DNA of 64,000 bases from contig JAQWSK010000005.1 in assembly GCA_029243245.1 (NCBI GenBank), positions 124,001-188,000 on the forward strand, given 5' to 3'. The notes below the pieces were generated by a model that was not told the DNA's origin, did not search any database, and was given only the letters and a program-made list of their open reading frames with translations. The translations under genes were made by a program, and so were the position numbers. Origin of the DNA: Flavobacteriaceae bacterium. GTDB taxonomy: Bacteria > Bacteroidota > Bacteroidia > Flavobacteriales > Flavobacteriaceae. Positions 1-9,340 of this stretch are shown piece after piece. The number at the start of each line of letters is the position of its first letter. Position 1 is the first letter of the stretch.

Positions 1-1083
1 ATTGATGTTTTATATATTAAAAATTATCCTATTTTTTTTAATGTTCTTGATAAATCAGCTATGCCATTTGATATTTTTGCGGCAAGTTTTTACTTGATAA
101 GCCGTTATGAAGAATATTTACCACATTTAAAAGATTCAAAAGGGAGATTTCAATACAAAGAAAGTGTAGCTTATAAGAATAATTTTTTAGAAAAACCAAT
201 TGTGGACATCTGGGTATATGAACTAAGACAAATTATAAATAATAAATTTGATAATACATTTAAAACTCCTATTTTAAATAAAAAAATACTTCCAATTCTT
301 GAAGTTTCGAACCCATATATGTTTCGTCATAAATCTCTTATATTGTCATCTTTTCAAGCATTGAATTCTATTTGGAACTTAAATTTTACAAATTTTTTAA
401 ATCAAATTTATGTTTTACTGCGAATTACAAAAGACCCTTATTTAGAGTATGATTTTCTAATTGATAAGTTTAAAAATATTAAATATGATCTTTTGAGTTT
501 TTTCAGGTATACTCAAAATAGTTTTGATAGTGGTGCAATTTCAATTTTTAATTCATCATATAATCAATTAATTAAGAATGTTTCAGATAAAATCCCTCTC
601 AGTTTACTGGTTTCTTTTTTTGCACAAAAAAATTCAAAAGCTTTAAAACAAGAAATGAGTAGCTTAACAAGTCTAATACACAGAAGTTCACATAAAGTTA
701 GACTTAATTTTGGCATATTGTCATTGCCTGAAACCTATTCAATGTTAGTTCAAAATGAAGTTTTGGAGGATTACAGCATGGGCTATGTTAACTCTGTTGG
801 ATATAGAGCAAGCACTTCAATTCCGTTTTATTATTATGATTTAATGAATGAGGTTCAAAGTCCTTTAAAAATATACCCTGTAGCTGTATCTGAGGTTGCA
901 TTAAGAAAACTATCAAGTCAAAAAGCATTTAATCTTATTAGGAAATATTATTCAAAACTACCTCTTGAAAACTCTATTTTTGGTTTTGCTTTTACCCCTA
1001 AAATGTTATCAAAATCTAATGAAAATTTATCATGGCGGTCCTCTTTTTTAGAATATATTAGTGAACATGAAAAATCTAAATAA
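1..1083 (+). CDS. Polysaccharide deacetylase-like protein (DUF7033/NodB type), 5' truncated by window edge
   Basis: The frame is open from base 1 with no stop, so the gene begins before the window; the ATG at 61 is internal. The visible 360 residues resemble the flavobacterial polysaccharide deacetylase family: SRYEEYLPHLKD and the segment EKPIVDIWVYEL near the N-terminal side, and LSLPETY followed by EDYSMGYVNSVGYRAS toward the C-terminus. Family members should hydrolyse N-acetyl groups of surface polysaccharides using a metal. The places where I expect the metal ligands look altered: EVSNPY where relatives have a DIDNAY-like motif, and LSLLVSFF where relatives have an Asp/His-containing GIHPSY-like motif. 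It may therefore be a catalytically inactive relative. The 3' end overlaps the next gene by 23 bases, which suggests co-transcription. The family call is fairly firm; the loss of activity is inference. Confidence 0.72.
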   Translation: MDVLYIKNYPIFFNVLDKSAMPFDIFAASFYLISRYEEYLPHLKDSKGRFQYKESVAYKNNFLEKPIVDIWVYELRQIINNKFDNTFKTPILNKKILPILEVSNPYMFRHKSLILSSFQALNSIWNLNFTNFLNQIYVLLRITKDPYLEYDFLIDKFKNIKYDLLSFFRYTQNSFDSGAISIFNSSYNQLIKNVSDKIPLSLLVSFFAQKNSKALKQEMSSLTSLIHRSSHKVRLNFGILSLPETYSMLVQNEVLEDYSMGYVNSVGYRASTSIPFYYYDLMNEVQSPLKIYPVAVSEVALRKLSSQKAFNLIRKYYSKLPLENSIFGFAFTPKMLSKSNENLSWRSSFLEYISEHEKSK

Positions 1084-1762
1084 AGTAAAGACAATATTTT
1101 TTGACTTAGATCATACTTTATGGGATTTTGATAGAAATTCCTCTTTAGCTTTTAAGCATATTTTTAATATCTATGATTTTCCGTTTTCTCATTCAGAATT
1201 TTTAAAATGGTATGTGCCAATTAATCATAAATACTGGAGAGATTATAGTGAAAATAAAATTAGTAAGGAAAAATTAAGAATTAGAAGCTTACAAAAAACT
1301 TTTAATTGTTTAAATTTTAACTATAAAGCCGAATATATAAATGAAATTTCTAATGAATACATAAAAACTTTACCAACAAAAACTTTTTTATTTGAAGGGG
1401 TCATTGATTTACTTGAAAAATTAAAACCAATATATGATTTACACATAATTTCAAATGGGTTTGAAGATGTTCAGTATAAAAAAATGAAACTTTCAGGATT
1501 ACTTCCTTTTTTTGACAAAATTATTACTTCAGAAAATGCAAATTCAAAAAAACCTGACAGTAAGATTTTTAATTATGCACTTCGTTTGACAAATGAAAAT
1601 CCACAAAATTGTTTAATGATAGGCGATAATTTAATTGCAGATATTTTGGGAGCAATTAACGTTGGCATGAATGCAATTCACTATAATTCAAACAATGAAT
1701 CGATTCATTATAAGTGCCCAATTGTAAGCTCTTACAAAGATTTAGATAAATTATTAATATAA
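1061..1762 (+). CDS. HAD-superfamily phosphatase, YjjG-type nucleotidase
   Basis: This 233-residue HAD hydrolase has motif I FFDLDHTLW (nucleophile Asp15, acid/base Asp17), motif II in HIISNG, a Lys in the SKKPDSKIF stretch, and motif III IGDNLIADILGA. A helical cap lies between motifs I and II. Length and the motif I context match the YjjG family, which dephosphorylates nucleoside monophosphates including non-canonical pyrimidines. The start overlaps the preceding gene; ATG 1067 is an equally possible start that shortens the overlap. The next gene is a MazG-like pyrophosphohydrolase 10 bases downstream, so the pair may sanitise nucleotides. The exact substrate is not determinable from sequence. 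Confidence 0.82.
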   Translation: MNMKNLNKVKTIFFDLDHTLWDFDRNSSLAFKHIFNIYDFPFSHSEFLKWYVPINHKYWRDYSENKISKEKLRIRSLQKTFNCLNFNYKAEYINEISNEYIKTLPTKTFLFEGVIDLLEKLKPIYDLHIISNGFEDVQYKKMKLSGLLPFFDKIITSENANSKKPDSKIFNYALRLTNENPQNCLMIGDNLIADILGAINVGMNAIHYNSNNESIHYKCPIVSSYKDLDKLLI

Positions 1763-1772
1763 AATTATAAAT

Positions 1773-2099
1773 ATGGATATTAAAAATTCTCAAAAAATAG
1801 TCGATCAATGGATATCTGAGTATGGTGTAAGATATTTCAATGTTTTAACAAATATGGCTCAATTGACTGAGGAGGTAGGAGAAGTAGCTAGAATAATTGC
1901 AAGGAGATATGGTGAGCAAAGCGAAAAAGAAGAAGATAAAAATAAAGATCTAGGAGAAGAATTAGCTGACGTTATTTTTGTAGTAATCTGCTTAGCTAAC
2001 CAGACAAATATAGATTTACAAGAAGCATTTGATAAAAAACTTAAAGTAAAAATAAAAAGAGATAAAAATCGTCATTATCAAAATAAAAAATTGAAATAA
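1773..2099 (+). CDS. MazG-like nucleotide pyrophosphohydrolase
   Basis: This is a 108-residue all-alpha NTP pyrophosphohydrolase of the MazG/dCTPase superfamily. The metal-binding pattern is visible: EEVGE at residues 33-37 and the second ExxD element in GEELADVIF (about residues 61-68). Such enzymes convert (d)NTPs to monophosphates and PPi, limiting incorporation of damaged nucleotides. It is a single short domain, not the duplicated MazG of E. coli. It sits 10 bases after the YjjG-like gene and 3 bases before aroA, consistent with one operon. The C-terminal tail is very Lys-rich. Confidence 0.85.
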   Translation: MDIKNSQKIVDQWISEYGVRYFNVLTNMAQLTEEVGEVARIIARRYGEQSEKEEDKNKDLGEELADVIFVVICLANQTNIDLQEAFDKKLKVKIKRDKNRHYQNKKLK

Positions 2100-2102
2100 A
2101 AA

Positions 2103-3329
2103 ATGGATATTCACCTATCACATACAACAACTAAATTTACAGGGAGAATAAATATTACAGGATCTAAAAGTGAATCAAATAGATTACTTCTATTACAAGC
2201 AATATATCCAAACCTTAGATTAGTTAATGTTTCTAACTCAGATGATACTCAAACAATTATTAATGCTTTAAAGTCATCAAAGAGCATAGTCGATGTTCAT
2301 CACGCTGGAACTGCAATGAGGTTTTTAACCGCCTATTACGCATTTAAATTAGAAAGTGTTGTTATATTGACAGGATCAAAAAGAATGCTGGAGCGTCCAA
2401 TTAAAATTTTAGTTGATGCTTTAAAAGAAATGGGGGCGTTAATTGAATATGAAAACGTAAATGGTTATCCGCCAATAAGAATTAAAGGTTCAAATCCTTT
2501 AAAAAATATTGTAAAATTATCTTCATCTGTAAGCAGTCAATATGTTTCAGCTTTAATGTTAGTAGCTTCAAAAATGCCAGATGGATTGACTATTGAATTG
2601 TCTGGAGAAATAACTTCATTACCCTATATAAAAATGACTGAGTCATTGTTGAAAACAATAGGAATAGGAGTTGAGTTTAAAAATCAAAAACTTACTATTT
2701 TTAATAAAGAAACTATTGATAATAAAATAATTACTATTGAATCTGATTGGAGCTCTGCGTCATATTTTTATAGTATTGTGGCTCTTTCTGAAAATTCAAG
2801 CTTAAGATTAAGTAGTTATAAAAAGAAATCATTACAAGGTGATTCTTGTCTTATGTCTATTTACAAAAAACTTGGAGTTTTATCTAAATTTGAAGGAAAT
2901 ACATTAATTCTTATAAAGCAGTCAGATTTTAATATTCCTAAACAAATTTCTTTAAACTTAATAGATTCTCCTGATATAGCACAAACAATTGCTGTGACTT
3001 GTTACGGCTTAGGGATAAAGTGCGATTTATACGGACTACATACATTAAAAATAAAAGAAACAGATCGTTTGAGTGCTTTAAAAAAGGAATTAATAAAGCT
3101 AGGGGCTAAAATATCTATAACAGATGAGAGTATTCACATAAAATCATCTAACACATTAAATCATAATATAAGAGTGTCTACTTATCAAGATCATCGAATG
3201 GCAATGGCCTTTGCTCCTTTAGCCACCAAAGTATCATTGATTGTCGAGGATGCTAATGTAGTTAATAAATCATATCCTGACTTTTGGAAGGATTTGCAAA
3301 GAATTGGTTTTAAGTGTATTAAAAAATAA
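2103..3329 (+). CDS. aroA: 3-phosphoshikimate 1-carboxyvinyltransferase (EPSP synthase)
   Basis: The enzyme transfers enolpyruvate from PEP to shikimate-3-phosphate, the sixth step of the shikimate pathway. At 408 residues it is near the usual length. Hallmarks are the substrate-binding TGSKSESNR near residue 20, HAGTAMRFLTAYY for the PEP loop, SSVSSQYVSALML, LIDSPDIAQT with the catalytic Asp, KETDRLSALKKEL, and YQDHRMAMAFAP near the C-terminus. It follows the MazG-like gene by 3 bases and probably ends this small operon, because a new promoter lies in the 74-base gap before queA. Confidence 0.95.
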   Translation: MDIHLSHTTTKFTGRINITGSKSESNRLLLLQAIYPNLRLVNVSNSDDTQTIINALKSSKSIVDVHHAGTAMRFLTAYYAFKLESVVILTGSKRMLERPIKILVDALKEMGALIEYENVNGYPPIRIKGSNPLKNIVKLSSSVSSQYVSALMLVASKMPDGLTIELSGEITSLPYIKMTESLLKTIGIGVEFKNQKLTIFNKETIDNKIITIESDWSSASYFYSIVALSENSSLRLSSYKKKSLQGDSCLMSIYKKLGVLSKFEGNTLILIKQSDFNIPKQISLNLIDSPDIAQTIAVTCYGLGIKCDLYGLHTLKIKETDRLSALKKELIKLGAKISITDESIHIKSSNTLNHNIRVSTYQDHRMAMAFAPLATKVSLIVEDANVVNKSYPDFWKDLQRIGFKCIKK

Positions 3330-3352
3330 TTTAATATTATTTTGAAAATTGC

Positions 3353-3384
3353 TTGACATTCCCTATAACAGGATAGTATATTTG
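3353..3384 (+). promoter_or_regulatory. Bacteroidota-type promoter upstream of queA
   Basis: A TTG (3353-3355, within TTGACA) lies 21 bases before TATATTTG (3377-3384), which matches the Bacteroidota -33/-7 consensus TTG...TAnnTTTG. The predicted start of transcription is about 12 bases before the queA ATG at 3404, giving a very short A-rich leader without a Shine-Dalgarno sequence. Confidence 0.7.
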
Positions 3385-3403
3385 CATTTCAAAAAAAATA
3401 AAA

Positions 3404-4453
3404 ATGAAGCTATCCGATTTTAATTTTGAAATTCCTGATTCTCTATTAGCACAATATCCAACTCCAGATAGAGATGAGTCTCGCTTATTGGTGTTAGATA
3501 GAAGTAATGGTAATATTCAACACCTTACATTTAAGGATATAATAAATTATTTTGATGAAGATGATGTTCTTGTTTTAAATAACACAAAGGTTTTTCCTGC
3601 CAGATTGTATGGAAATAAAGAAAAAACTGGAGCTAGAATTGAAGTTTTTTTGCTTAGGGAGCTTAATGAAGAACAACGCCTATGGGATGTGTTAGTTGAT
3701 CCAGCAAGAAAAATAAGAATTGGAAATAAGTTATATTTTGGTGATGACGAATCACTGGTTGCTGAAGTAATCGATAATACAACTTCTAGAGGAAGAACAT
3801 TACGTTTTTTATTTGATGGAGCTTATTCAGAATTTAGATTAAAACTACATGAATTGGGTCAAACTCCTCTTCCAAAATACATCAACCGTGACGTTGAAGA
3901 TGGAGATAGGGAGAGATACCAAACTATATATGCAAAACATGAGGGGGCAGTTGCAGCTCCTACCGCTGGCCTTCATTTTTCAAAACATCTTTTAAAACGA
4001 CTTGAAATTAAGGGTGTTAATCTTGCAGAATTAACACTTCATGTTGGATTAGGAACTTTTAACCCAGTGGAGGTTGAAGATCTTTCAAAGCACAAAATGG
4101 ATTCGGAAGAATTAATTATTGAAGATAAAGCAGTGGAATTTGTAAACACCGCTTTATTTAAAAAGAAACGAATATGTGCTGTAGGAACAACTGTAATGAG
4201 AGGATTAGAAAGCTCTGTTTCTTCAATTCAAAGATTAAAACCTCATGACGGATGGACTCACAAATTTATTTTTCCACCTCATCAATTTTCAATTGCAAAT
4301 TGTATGATAACAAATTTTCACAGATCAAAATCTACTCTTTTAATGATGGTTTCTGCATTTGCAGATCATGATATGGTTATGAATGCATATAGAGAAGCAA
4401 TAAAAGAAAAATACAGATTCTATTCCTATGGGGATGCGATGCTCATCATTTAA
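3404..4453 (+). CDS. queA: S-adenosylmethionine:tRNA ribosyltransferase-isomerase
   Basis: QueA transfers and isomerises the ribosyl moiety of SAM onto 7-aminomethyl-7-deazaguanine in tRNA, giving epoxyqueuosine at wobble position 34 of GUN-anticodon tRNAs. The 349-residue protein shows the family start ([14 protein letters not shown]), [42 protein letters not shown] and [13 protein letters not shown]. The short promoter leader at 3353-3384 precedes it, and rlmN begins 5 bases after its stop, so these two RNA-modification genes are probably co-transcribed. Confidence 0.96.
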   Translation: MKLSDFNFEIPDSLLAQYPTPDRDESRLLVLDRSNGNIQHLTFKDIINYFDEDDVLVLNNTKVFPARLYGNKEKTGARIEVFLLRELNEEQRLWDVLVDPARKIRIGNKLYFGDDESLVAEVIDNTTSRGRTLRFLFDGAYSEFRLKLHELGQTPLPKYINRDVEDGDRERYQTIYAKHEGAVAAPTAGLHFSKHLLKRLEIKGVNLAELTLHVGLGTFNPVEVEDLSKHKMDSEELIIEDKAVEFVNTALFKKKRICAVGTTVMRGLESSVSSIQRLKPHDGWTHKFIFPPHQFSIANCMITNFHRSKSTLLMMVSAFADHDMVMNAYREAIKEKYRFYSYGDAMLII

Positions 4454-4458
4454 TTAAA

Positions 4459-5520
4459 ATGGAAAATCTAACAAAGCAAGATATTAGAGCCCTATCATTA
4501 GGAGAACTAGAATCTTTTTTTGAAAGTATTGGAGAAAAAGTATTTAGAGCTAAACAAGTTTACAATTGGTTGTGGCAGAAAAGTGTTTTTTCTTTTAATG
4601 AAATGACTAATATTTCTAAAACTACTCGTCTAATTTTAGAAAAAAATTTTTTCATAAATAATATTTTAATTGATTTTCAACAAAAAAGCAAAGATGGTAC
4701 AATAAAAAATTCTGTAAAATTACATGACGGGTTAGTAGTTGAATCGGTCTTAATACCAACAAGTAAAAGAATTACCGCGTGTGTTTCTTCTCAAGTCGGA
4801 TGTAGTTTAGATTGTAGTTTCTGTGCAACTTCATTATTAAAACGCATGAGGAATCTTAATCCTGATGAAATTTTTGATCAGGTTGTTGCTATAGGAAAAC
4901 AAAGTAAGTTGTATTATAACCGAGCTCTAACGAATATTGTTTTTATGGGAATGGGAGAACCATTGATGAACTACAAAAACGTTTTATCAGCTATACAAAA
5001 AATAACTGAACCAGATAGTCTAGGAATCTCTCCTAAAAGAATAATTTTATCTACATCAGGAATTCCTAAAATGATAAAAAAATTAGCTGATGATAAAGTA
5101 AAATTTGGATTAGCTATTTCCCTCCATAGCGCAAGGCAATTAATAAGGGAACAAATTATGCCTTTTACAAAAAAATTTCCACTGGAAGATTTAATGGAAT
5201 CACTTCAATATTGGTATAAAAAAACAAATAAGCCTGTTACTTTTGAATATGTCGTTTGGGAAGGTATTAATGATAAGCAAGAGGACATTGATTCTTTAAT
5301 CAGATTTTGCTATAAAATTCCATCTAAAGTAAATTTAATTCAATATAATTCAATTGGAGACTCAAAATTTATTCAAGCTCCCCAGATAAAATTAATTGAA
5401 TACAAAAAGGCATTAGAAAATGCTAAAATAACCGTAACAATTAGACACTCTAGAGGAAAAGATATTGATGCGGCTTGTGGTCAACTAGCGAACAAGAATA
5501 ATGAATTGTCTGTAGTTTAA
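4459..5520 (+). CDS. rlmN: Dual-specificity rRNA/tRNA adenine-C2 methyltransferase RlmN
   Basis: This radical-SAM enzyme methylates C2 of A2503 in 23S rRNA and A37 in some tRNAs. The 353-residue sequence carries the CxxxCxxC cluster motif at Cys115, Cys119 and Cys122 (GCSLDCSFCATS), the SAM-binding GMGEPLMNY, and the mechanistic Cys340 in AACGQLA. It follows queA by 5 bases. The next gene appears to have its own -7 box. Confidence 0.95.
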   Translation: MENLTKQDIRALSLGELESFFESIGEKVFRAKQVYNWLWQKSVFSFNEMTNISKTTRLILEKNFFINNILIDFQQKSKDGTIKNSVKLHDGLVVESVLIPTSKRITACVSSQVGCSLDCSFCATSLLKRMRNLNPDEIFDQVVAIGKQSKLYYNRALTNIVFMGMGEPLMNYKNVLSAIQKITEPDSLGISPKRIILSTSGIPKMIKKLADDKVKFGLAISLHSARQLIREQIMPFTKKFPLEDLMESLQYWYKKTNKPVTFEYVVWEGINDKQEDIDSLIRFCYKIPSKVNLIQYNSIGDSKFIQAPQIKLIEYKKALENAKITVTIRHSRGKDIDAACGQLANKNNELSVV

Positions 5521-5541
5521 TAAAGTCTGTTTCATATAGAT

Positions 5542-5549
5542 TATCTTTG
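5542..5549 (+). promoter_or_regulatory. -7 promoter box immediately before the polyprenyl synthase gene
   Basis: TATCTTTG matches TAnnTTTG and ends only 4 bases before the ATG at 5554. If used, transcription would start at or next to the A of the start codon, giving a leaderless mRNA. No clear -33 TTTG was picked out, so the assignment is tentative. Confidence 0.4.
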
Positions 5550-5553
5550 AAAG

Positions 5554-6534
5554 ATGAAAGTAACAGAGCAAATTAAATTACCAATTTATAAAGAGATGGA
5601 ATTGTTTGAAAAAAAATTTTCAAATTCTATGTCATCTAAAGTTGCTTTGTTAAATCGTATAACAAATTTTATTGTAAGAAGAAAAGGAAAGCAAATGCGA
5701 CCAATGTTTGTGTTTCTTTCCGCTAAGTTATTATCTAAAGAAAATAAAGTATACGAGAGAACATACAGAGGAGCTACAGTAATAGAATTAATTCATACAG
5801 CAACGTTGGTTCATGACGATATAGTTGATGAAAGTAATCAACGTAGAGGTTTTTTTTCGATTAATGCATTGTGGAAAAATAAAATAGCAGTTTTAGTTGG
5901 AGATTATCTTTTGTCTAAGGGCCTACTTCTTTCCATTGAAAATGAAGATTTTGATTTATTGAAAATCATTTCGGTTGCAGTTCGAGAGATGAGTCAGGGT
6001 GAATTATTACAAATTGAAAAATCAAGAAAGCTAGATATTACAGAAGATGTTTATTTTAGAATTATCAAACAGAAAACAGCATCTTTATTAGCAGCATGTT
6101 GTGCTATTGGAGCTAAATCAGTTAATAACTCTGAAGAAAAAGTTTTTGAATTTCACAAGTTTGGTGAATTGATAGGAATTGCTTTCCAGATTAAAGATGA
6201 TCTTTTTGATTATGGAGATGCCAGAATAGGTAAACCTATAGGAATAGACATAAAACAAAAAAAAATAACATTACCCCTTATTTATGCAATAAACACATCT
6301 ACACAAAAAGAAAAAAAATGGCTAATTAATGCGGTTAAAAATAATAATAACGATAATGAAACTGTAAGAAAAGTTATTGAAAAGGTTGTGAATTTAGGAG
6401 GTGTTAAGTATGCATTGAATGCTATGTATTTATATAAAAATAAAGCCTTGGATGTTCTATACAATTTCCCTAAAAACAAATATAGAGATGCATTGGAATT
6501 AATGGTTAACTATGTTGTGAAGAGAAAAGCATAA
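5554..6534 (+). CDS. Trans-polyprenyl diphosphate synthase (IspB-like)
   Basis: The protein condenses isopentenyl diphosphate onto an allylic diphosphate to make a long trans-polyprenyl chain, probably for the menaquinone side chain. Both aspartate-rich motifs are intact: the first at Asp88-Asp92 (HDDIVDE), the second at Asp215-Asp219 (KDDLFD). GKQMRP near residue 45 is the usual diphosphate-binding stretch. The 326-residue length fits octaprenyl- or heptaprenyl-type enzymes. Chain length cannot be read with confidence. It follows rlmN by 33 bases and may have its own promoter. Confidence 0.9.
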   Translation: MKVTEQIKLPIYKEMELFEKKFSNSMSSKVALLNRITNFIVRRKGKQMRPMFVFLSAKLLSKENKVYERTYRGATVIELIHTATLVHDDIVDESNQRRGFFSINALWKNKIAVLVGDYLLSKGLLLSIENEDFDLLKIISVAVREMSQGELLQIEKSRKLDITEDVYFRIIKQKTASLLAACCAIGAKSVNNSEEKVFEFHKFGELIGIAFQIKDDLFDYGDARIGKPIGIDIKQKKITLPLIYAINTSTQKEKKWLINAVKNNNNDNETVRKVIEKVVNLGGVKYALNAMYLYKNKALDVLYNFPKNKYRDALELMVNYVVKRKA

Positions 6535-6573
6535 ATCTTTTACTTTTTTTATACTTTTATAAAAAATCTTTTA

Positions 6574-8532
6574 GTGATAAACAAAACAACAATTGATCAA
6601 GTTTATGAAGCCTCAAGAGTAGAGGAGATTATTGGAGATTTTATTTCATTAAAAAAATCAGGCGCTAACTTTAAAGGGCTTAGCCCTTTTACAAAGGAAA
6701 AAACACCAAGTTTTATGGTGTCACCTGTGAAACAAATCTGGAAAGATTTTAGTAGCGGGAAAGGTGGTAATGTTGTTGCTTTTTTAATGGAACACGAGCA
6801 TTTTACTTATCCTGAAGCTATTCGTTATTTAGCAAAAAAATATTCTATAGAAATTGAAGAAACGAAACAGACTGAAGAAGAAAAGCTCTTGAATGATGAT
6901 AGGGAAAGCATGTATCTTCTTTCAAATTATGCTTCCAATTTTTTTGAAAATTCTTTATGGAATACAGATGAGGGTAAATCAATTGGAATTTCTTATTTCA
7001 AGGAAAGAGGTTTTACAGATGACACTATTAAATTTTTTAAACTTGGCTATTCCCAAGATAAAGTTGATGCATTTTCAAAGGATGCTCTAAAAAAAGGATA
7101 TAAAATTGATTTTATGACCAAAACAGGATTGGTTATTTTGAATAAAAATCAAAAAAACAATATTGATCGTTTTAAGGGAAGAGTTATTTTTCCAATAAGA
7201 AGTATGTCTGGCCGTGTTCAAGGTTTTGGTGCAAGAACTTTGTCAAGTTATAAGAAAACTGCAAAATATATAAATTCACCAGAGAGTAGCATTTATTATA
7301 AAAGTAAAATTTTGTATGGGCTTTATGAAGCAAAACAATCTATTGCAAAAGAGAATTGTTGTTATTTGGTAGAAGGCTATACAGATGTAATTCAAATGTA
7401 TCAATCTGGAATTAAAAATATTGTCTCATCTTCAGGAACCGCATTAACATCTGATCAAATTAGATTGATCAAGAGGTTGACATCTAACATTATAGTTTTA
7501 TTTGATTCAGATCCAGCTGGAATAAGAGCAGCTTTGAGAGGAATAGATTTAATTTTGGAACAAGGCATTAATGTTAGAGTTTGTGCTTTTCCAGATGGAG
7601 AAGATCCTGATAGTTTTGCAAAGAGCAATTCTCCTTCTGTTTTAAAACAGTTTTTAAATGATAATACCAAAGATTTTATTCAATATAAGGCTAAGCTTTT
7701 ACTTGATGAAAGCAAAAATGATCCAATAAAAAAAACATCAACGGTTAGAGATATAATTCAAAGTATTTCTAAAATTCCAGATATAATTCAACAAGAATTT
7801 TATTTAAAGAGTTGTTCTGAAATTATGGATGTTAGTGAGGAGGTTTTGTTTAGTGCTTTTGCTCAAGAAAAAAATAAAAAATTTAGAAATAAAAATGTAA
7901 TTAAATATCAAGTTCCTCAAAAAGTAATCAATAAAACAGATAACACAAAAAGAATAGATGATTCTTATAATTTAGAAAAACAAATTATTTCAATACTCTT
8001 ACAGTATGGACATTTAGAGGCAGAGTATGAAGATGTAGTTATTAAATCAAACGAGGAGGGAGATCTCATAGAAAGTTTTGAAAAAATTAAATCTAAGGTT
8101 TATGAAAAGATTTTTCTTGATTTACAAGAGGATGAGATTGAATTGGCAGATCCTATTTTTCGCAAGCTATTTTCTAAACTTGTTTCTGCATATCAAATGA
8201 AAGCAGATTCTGCTATAAGTAAGTTAGTTTTCTCTGAGAACATTGAGTTAAACTCTGTGATTGTTGATCTAATTATGGAAACAGAGCGTTATTTTATTCA
8301 TTCTTGGGAAACAAAAAACATTTTTGTAAAGAGTAAAACTCATGATATTGGTCAGTTAGTAAGTGAAACTATTTTAACATTGAGAAAAAATTTAATTAAT
8401 GATAAAATTAATGATTTGAAAAGTGAACTTGTTAAAGACAATTCAAAAAAGAATAAAGATTTGCTTGAAGATATTATGAATTACAATTTGTTAAAAAAAA
8501 TTGTTTCAAATAAATTAAATAGGGTTTTATAA
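6574..8532 (+). CDS. dnaG: DNA primase
   Basis: DnaG synthesises RNA primers at the replication fork. The 652-residue protein starts at GTG (INKTTIDQVYEASRVEEIIGD), chosen because this matches the family N-terminus and no in-frame ATG precedes it. The TOPRIM domain is intact (LVEGYTDVIQ, then LFDSDPAGIRAA), and a C-terminal helicase-interacting region follows a variable linker. The N-terminal CHC2 zinc-finger fold is recognisable, but its ligand positions hold Ser37, Thr40, Asp58 and Ser61 instead of Cys/His/Cys/Cys (GLSPFTKEKTPSF and WKDFSSGKGG). I recall the same pattern in other flavobacterial primases. The 3' end overlaps convergent nadE by 6 bases. Confidence 0.95.
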   Translation: MINKTTIDQVYEASRVEEIIGDFISLKKSGANFKGLSPFTKEKTPSFMVSPVKQIWKDFSSGKGGNVVAFLMEHEHFTYPEAIRYLAKKYSIEIEETKQTEEEKLLNDDRESMYLLSNYASNFFENSLWNTDEGKSIGISYFKERGFTDDTIKFFKLGYSQDKVDAFSKDALKKGYKIDFMTKTGLVILNKNQKNNIDRFKGRVIFPIRSMSGRVQGFGARTLSSYKKTAKYINSPESSIYYKSKILYGLYEAKQSIAKENCCYLVEGYTDVIQMYQSGIKNIVSSSGTALTSDQIRLIKRLTSNIIVLFDSDPAGIRAALRGIDLILEQGINVRVCAFPDGEDPDSFAKSNSPSVLKQFLNDNTKDFIQYKAKLLLDESKNDPIKKTSTVRDIIQSISKIPDIIQQEFYLKSCSEIMDVSEEVLFSAFAQEKNKKFRNKNVIKYQVPQKVINKTDNTKRIDDSYNLEKQIISILLQYGHLEAEYEDVVIKSNEEGDLIESFEKIKSKVYEKIFLDLQEDEIELADPIFRKLFSKLVSAYQMKADSAISKLVFSENIELNSVIVDLIMETERYFIHSWETKNIFVKSKTHDIGQLVSETILTLRKNLINDKINDLKSELVKDNSKKNKDLLEDIMNYNLLKKIVSNKLNRVL

Positions 8533-9318
8533 GTACTCCTTAGGTATAAAACATACTGGAATTGATAACATTTTGTGTTTATTTTGGGAATGAAGCTTTT
8601 GATAAATTTTTCTTATTTTAATTTGTTTTTTATTTAGATTATTATCAGAAATGTTATTTTTAATTAACTCCATTGCCTTTTCTAAGTCTTCATATTTTGC
8701 CCCTATTTGATCTTCATCTGTCCTTCCATCATCCCAGAGTCCATCAGTTGGATCTGCAGATAAGATACTTTTTAAAATATTTAAGTGAGATGCTAATGAA
8801 AGAACTTCTGATTTAAGTAAATCTGCTATAGGACTTAAATCTACTCCTCCATCTCCGTATTTTGTATAAAATCCAATTCCAAAATCTTCAACTTTATTTC
8901 CCGTGCCTACTACTAAACATTTATAAGAGCCTGCAAAATAATATAAAGCAGTCATTCTTAATCTAGCTCTTGTGTTAGCTAAACTAAGTAAGTCTAATTC
9001 TTGCTGTGTTGTTTTTTCAATTTCACTTTTGAAAGCATTAAACACCTTAGTAAGGGAATGTGAGATTGGTGTCACATTTTCATAATTAGAAACCAGCCAG
9101 TTCATATGATTCCTAGACCTTGAAACCTGATTTATGTTTTGATAAATAGGCATTTCAATCACATAAACTGGAAACTTAGTTAGGGCACATAATGTTGATG
9201 TAAGAGCAGAATCTATTCCTCCTGAGATTCCAATCACAAAACCATTTTGTTTTGAATTAACCAAATATTCCTTGAGCCATTTAACAATATGTTTTTGTAC
9301 TTTTTCCGGAGATTTCAT
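8527..9318 (-). CDS. nadE: NAD synthase, ammonia-dependent type
   Basis: The enzyme amidates deamido-NAD to NAD with ATP. The 263-residue protein consists of the synthetase domain only: PP-loop SGGIDS at residues 32-37, GTGNKVEDFGIGFYTKYGDGG for substrate binding, and DPTDGLWDDGRTDEDQIG near the C-terminus. There is no glutaminase domain, so ammonia (or a separate amidotransferase) is the expected nitrogen donor. It is transcribed divergently from gldB and converges on dnaG with a 6-base overlap. A -7 box is present at 9351-9358. Confidence 0.94.
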   Translation of the reverse strand: MKSPEKVQKHIVKWLKEYLVNSKQNGFVIGISGGIDSALTSTLCALTKFPVYVIEMPIYQNINQVSRSRNHMNWLVSNYENVTPISHSLTKVFNAFKSEIEKTTQQELDLLSLANTRARLRMTALYYFAGSYKCLVVGTGNKVEDFGIGFYTKYGDGGVDLSPIADLLKSEVLSLASHLNILKSILSADPTDGLWDDGRTDEDQIGAKYEDLEKAMELIKNNISDNNLNKKQIKIRKIYQKLHSQNKHKMLSIPVCFIPKEYL

Positions 9319-9340
9319 CTAATAATCCTATTATAGGGTG

